Of a stretch of 64,000 bases of DNA, positions 61,359 to 64,000 are shown in pieces. Each line of letters starts with the position of its first letter. Position 1 is the first letter of the stretch. The position numbers were made by a program, and so were the translations under genes. Source of the stretch: Streptomyces sp. DG2A-72. Lineage in GTDB: Bacteria; Actinomycetota; Actinomycetes; Streptomycetales; Streptomycetaceae. The notes below the pieces were generated by a model. The model did no database searches. It was not told the origin of the DNA and saw only the letters and a list, made by a program, of their open reading frames with translations. The stretch covers positions 62,001-126,000 of the forward strand of contig NZ_JASTLC010000003.1 of NCBI RefSeq assembly GCF_030499575.1. Direction: 5' to 3'.

Positions 61359-62567
61359 CTACCAACGCACCGGCAGCGAAGTCGGTCGGCGCAGCAGTAT
61401 CCCCTGGTCCCAGGGCAGCGACTCCGGATCCACGTCCAGGGCGAGTGCGGGGAAGTCTCGTGCCAGCCTGGTCAGCAACGCACTGATCTCAAGGCGGGCC
61501 AGGGCGGCGCCCATGCAGTGGTGCATTCCGTAGCCGAACTGCAGATGCCGCTCTCCGCTGCGCTCGGGGTCGATGATCTCGGGGTGCGGGAAGACGTCGG
61601 GATCGCGGTTGGCAGCGAACGCATCGGCGTACACGACGTCGCCCACGTGGACCACCCCGTCGGCCGTCTCCATCTCACGTGTGGCGATGCGCGGAAAGGT
61701 CGAGCTGACGCCGAGGGGTATGAGCCGGATCAGTTCCTCCGTCAGCCGCGGCGCCATACCCGGATCCTCCACGAGACGCCGCCACAGGTCGGGGGCACAC
61801 AGCAGCGTGTACACCGCCTTGGCGAGGACGGAGAGGGTGTTCTGGTCCCCGGCCACGACTGCGGCAAGCAGAATGCCCACCAACTCTTTGTCGGTAAGCG
61901 GTGGTTCGGCTTGATCACGCCCGGCGACGAACCGTGCGACGAGACCGTCCGCATCCGTCGGGCGCACACCGGTGACCAGGTCTGTGACGTAGTCGTAGAC
62001 CTTGACGAAGTGGTCCATCAGCGTGGGCACATCGTCGGCGGACCCCATCTGCACGGTGCGGCCACAGGGCCGGATGGAGTCGATGTACTCCGTCGGCACG
62101 CCCAGGAGGCGGCAGTTGACCGTGGCGGGCACCACGTCGAGGACGGTGCGGAAGAGGTCGGGCCGGTCCTCCGCGCGCAACACGGCGAACCGCTCGTCGA
62201 TCACCGTGTCCATGGTGGGCCGGAGCTTCGCGATCGCGGCCGAGCTGTAGTCGGCCGCCACGACGCTCCGCATCCGTGCGTGGTGCGGGGCGTCGAGGGT
62301 GATGAGGAACTCGGGGGCGAGGGCCATCGGCAGGAAGCTGGGCCCGTCGTCGGTGTTGGCCCGAGTGCGGCTGAACGTCGGGTCGGTGAGCACCTTGTGG
62401 ACATCGGCGTAGCGCGTCAAATGCACCGCTGCGTGGCCGCTGGGCAGGGCGACCCTCGGCAGGCCTCCGCCGGAGGTACCGGCCAACGGCTCATAGGGGA
62501 GGGGCGGATCGAGATGCGGAATGTTCTTCACGCTGGTGGTGGAGGTGGGCGCAGCGGTGCTGTCCAT
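61359..62567 (-). CDS. Cytochrome P450 with Gln-Asn in the I-helix
   Basis: The 402-residue P450 has ExxR in LTEELIRLIP, and heme motif LQFGYGMHHCMGAALARLE. In the I-helix, where most bacterial P450s have AGxET or AGxDT, it reads VVAGDQNTLSVLA: the acid-alcohol pair is replaced by Gln-Asn. Such changes can alter oxygen activation and occur in atypical P450s. It is convergent with the AfsA homologue and lies 102 bp downstream of the HAD gene on the same strand, so it may modify the signalling molecule, as P450s do in avenolide-type pathways, or a cluster product. No redox partner gene is adjacent. Confidence 0.95.
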   Translation of the reverse strand: MDSTAAPTSTTSVKNIPHLDPPLPYEPLAGTSGGGLPRVALPSGHAAVHLTRYADVHKVLTDPTFSRTRANTDDGPSFLPMALAPEFLITLDAPHHARMRSVVAADYSSAAIAKLRPTMDTVIDERFAVLRAEDRPDLFRTVLDVVPATVNCRLLGVPTEYIDSIRPCGRTVQMGSADDVPTLMDHFVKVYDYVTDLVTGVRPTDADGLVARFVAGRDQAEPPLTDKELVGILLAAVVAGDQNTLSVLAKAVYTLLCAPDLWRRLVEDPGMAPRLTEELIRLIPLGVSSTFPRIATREMETADGVVHVGDVVYADAFAANRDPDVFPHPEIIDPERSGERHLQFGYGMHHCMGAALARLEISALLTRLARDFPALALDVDPESLPWDQGILLRRPTSLPVRW

Positions 62568-62669
62568 GACTTCCTTACGTTCGTCGTGAGGCGTCGCTGA
62601 CGTCGGCAGCGCTTCTTGTGCACCGGAGCGGCCGGCGGGAGCTGCCGCCGGACCGCATGAACCCTCGTG

Positions 62670-63353
62670 TCACGCCGACGGGGCCAAGGGCGCAGCACCG
62701 CACGGGGCCGGCAGTCCGGTGAGCCGGCCGAGGTCGTGCAGGGCCTGGCAGTTGTCGCGGAAGTGCACGGTGCGCCATCCCTGGGCCCGGGCTGCGTCGC
62801 AGTTGACGGCGAGGTCGTCGACGAGCACGCACAGCACGGGATCGACACCCGCGCGTCTCGCCGCCAGCCGGAAGATCTCCGGGTCGGGCTTGCGCAGGCC
62901 GACCTTGCAGGAGTCGATGAGGCAGTCGACGTCGCCGCCGGAGGCCACGATGGCCTTCCAGTACGGCTCCCACTCGACGACGTTGTTCGACAGGATCCCC
63001 ACGCGGAAACCGCTTTCGCGAGCGCGGCGCAGCGCGCCCACCATGGCTGAGTTCGCGGTGACGCCCTCGAACCACTGCTCTCCGAAGGTCTCCAGACGTG
63101 CCCGGGACAGGTCGATCCCCGGATACCGGTCCGCCAAGATGCGGCCGAGCGCCCGGCCCCATTCGGCCTCGGTGACCACGGCCAACTCGACGGGCGCCAG
63201 GGACGGCATGCCCAGCTCCTCGCCGGCCGCCTTCATCGCTCCCTGGAGCTGTGCGGGCGCAATCCCGGTCTTGCGCTCGTAGTCGGCGTACAACTCCGCC
63301 ACAGGCGGGGAGAGTACGCCTCCGAAGTCAAACCAGATCATGACCAAGAGCAT
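62670..63353 (-). CDS. HAD-superfamily (HAD-IA) phosphatase-like protein
   Basis: The 227-residue protein has HAD motif I IWFDFGGVLSPP (nucleophile Asp), motif II in RVGILSNNVVEW, the conserved Lys in KVGLRKPDPEIF, and motif IV LCVLVDDLAVNCDAARAQGW. In motif I the second Asp (general acid) is Gly, common in this actinobacterial subgroup. A HAD phosphatase is often required to remove the phosphate from AfsA products, so a role in butyrolactone biosynthesis is reasonable. It probably forms a transcript with the P450. The start could be Met1 or Met5; no strong ribosome-binding site favours either. Confidence 0.88.
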   Translation of the reverse strand: MLLVMIWFDFGGVLSPPVAELYADYERKTGIAPAQLQGAMKAAGEELGMPSLAPVELAVVTEAEWGRALGRILADRYPGIDLSRARLETFGEQWFEGVTANSAMVGALRRARESGFRVGILSNNVVEWEPYWKAIVASGGDVDCLIDSCKVGLRKPDPEIFRLAARRAGVDPVLCVLVDDLAVNCDAARAQGWRTVHFRDNCQALHDLGRLTGLPAPCGAAPLAPSA

Positions 63354-63669
63354 ACTAAAGCTTTACCTAAACATGGCGAATATTCGTTCGGATTCGTCAT
63401 CGGGCCAGACGGCCAACCAGCGTGTCGCGCAGCCTGGTTGCGTCAGTGCGCTGTGAAGCGAGGTGGCCGGACGCAGGAATTCTCCGACACGCAGCCGCCG
63501 ATACGCCTCAGTCGATCCCCCGCACCAGCTACGACTCCGCCGTCTCGCCCTCGCCCTCGCCTGCGCCCGCGCGGAGCAGGACGGGGGCCGCTCGGGGGAC
63601 GTCACGCCATGGGCGGTGCCGGGTGGCGTAGACCTCGTCGATGACGTCGATGACGTCGTACATGCCGGC
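63354..63669. other. Non-coding or degenerate stretch
   Basis: About 315 bp upstream of the HAD gene contain no recognisable gene. Bases 63354-63375 (AT-rich) probably belong to the HAD promoter. The rest is GC-rich sequence without homology that I can see. Confidence 0.4.
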
Positions 63670-63972
63670 TCCCTCCGGCCAGTCGAGCCGGGCAGTTTCC
63701 GGACCGGCTGGGCCGGCCGCTCGATGATCCGCGCAGCCCGTGTGATCGCCGACTACGACGAGCTGTTCGAGCCGCTGCGCGCCCGGCGCATCCACGGCAG
63801 CGGGCACCAGCCGGGCGACCCGGACAAGGCCGCGGCCGCGGTGCCGCGCATCGTGGCGGCCGGCCCGCCGACGCGCCTGCTGTTCGGCACCGACGCGCTT
63901 TTGCTCGTCCAGGCCGGACGCGACGCCTTCGAGCGCGACATGCCGGCATGGGCCGAGCTGTCGCCCTCGTAG
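63670..63972 (+). pseudogene. SDR C-terminal fragment
   Basis: The translation VEPGSFRTGWAGRSM followed by IADYDELFEPLRARR, GSGHQPGDPDKAAAAV and PPTRLLFGTDALLLV matches the substrate-binding and C-terminal part of a classical SDR subgroup (VEPGxFRTD...QPGDPxKAA...RLLLGxDA). The cofactor-binding half and the YxxxK site are absent upstream, so this is a decayed remnant about 100 residues long. Confidence 0.65.
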
Positions 63973-64000
63973 CCGTTCACGCCGCCCAGCGCCTCCTGGT

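Noticed and set aside
63363..63807. Minus-strand small frames upstream of the HAD gene (for example 63529-63807)
   Set aside because: No domain or start signal, and they overlap the SDR remnant on the other strand.

Overview
The window is GC-rich DNA with the codon bias of a high-GC actinomycete, almost certainly a Streptomyces or close relative. It reads as secondary-metabolism DNA almost throughout: modular type I PKS, SARP, gamma-butyrolactone (AfsA/ArpA-type) signalling genes, P450s, Streptomyces-type interspersed repeats and abundant perfect hairpin terminators. No tRNA, rRNA, CRISPR array or active mobile element was seen.

Region 1 (1-26.3 kb) is the 3' end of a reduced-polyketide alkaloid cluster. 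Three PKS genes carry four visible modules, and the three complete AT domains have malonyl-type motifs. The last module ends in a thioester reductase instead of a thioesterase, and a class III aminotransferase, carboxylase subunits and a type II thioesterase follow. In known Streptomyces polyketide alkaloids (coelimycin, argimycin and cyclizidine type) this set releases an aldehyde and converts it to an amine. The DH of the penultimate module has lost its YGPxF segment, which predicts an oxygen at C5, the atom needed to close a piperidine. An NmrA-like pseudogene and an MFS tail mark a small gene graveyard behind the PKS.

Region 2 (26.3-39.2 kb) is regulatory and accessory: a SARP / cyclase-homology / ATPase regulator, a ferredoxin plus KorA/KorB 2-oxoacid:ferredoxin oxidoreductase, an MFS transporter, a SigR-like ECF sigma factor, an atypical response regulator, an IS701-type transposase homologue that has lost its first acidic motif, a TetR regulator, and a Cys-dependent racemase/isomerase-like protein fused to a SnoaL-like domain.

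Region 3 (39.5-58.1 kb, all + strand) is the most unusual part: a long, tightly coupled operon built around a LysW-type amino-group carrier protein (AmCP). It has a homocitrate/isopropylmalate-synthase-like enzyme, the carrier, LysX-, LysY- and LysZ-like enzymes, a class I glutamine amidotransferase, a Glu/Leu dehydrogenase homologue, an ANL ligase, a class I aminotransferase, an FAH-family enzyme, an acyltransferase-3, a P450 with a ferredoxin and a broken reductase, a DHA2 exporter, a FrnE-like protein, a MarR regulator and a broken GH3-type ligase. The carrier ends in DWGQ, not the DWGE expected of LysW: the residue whose side-chain carboxylate normally holds the substrate is encoded as Gln. 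This, the absence of a recognisable LysK-type releasing peptidase, and the adjacent glutamine amidotransferase-fold protein suggest an AmCP pathway with different loading or release chemistry. It is my candidate for an undescribed system.

Region 4 (58.1-64 kb) holds an SDR, a gamma-butyrolactone receptor-type TetR, an AfsA homologue, a P450 and a HAD phosphatase, with pseudogene debris on both sides. Four sites related to AATAACGnnCGnTCGnTT lie upstream of the receptor gene, the AfsA gene, the transposase-like gene and the ECF sigma gene. One butyrolactone-type receptor may therefore control regulators across the window.
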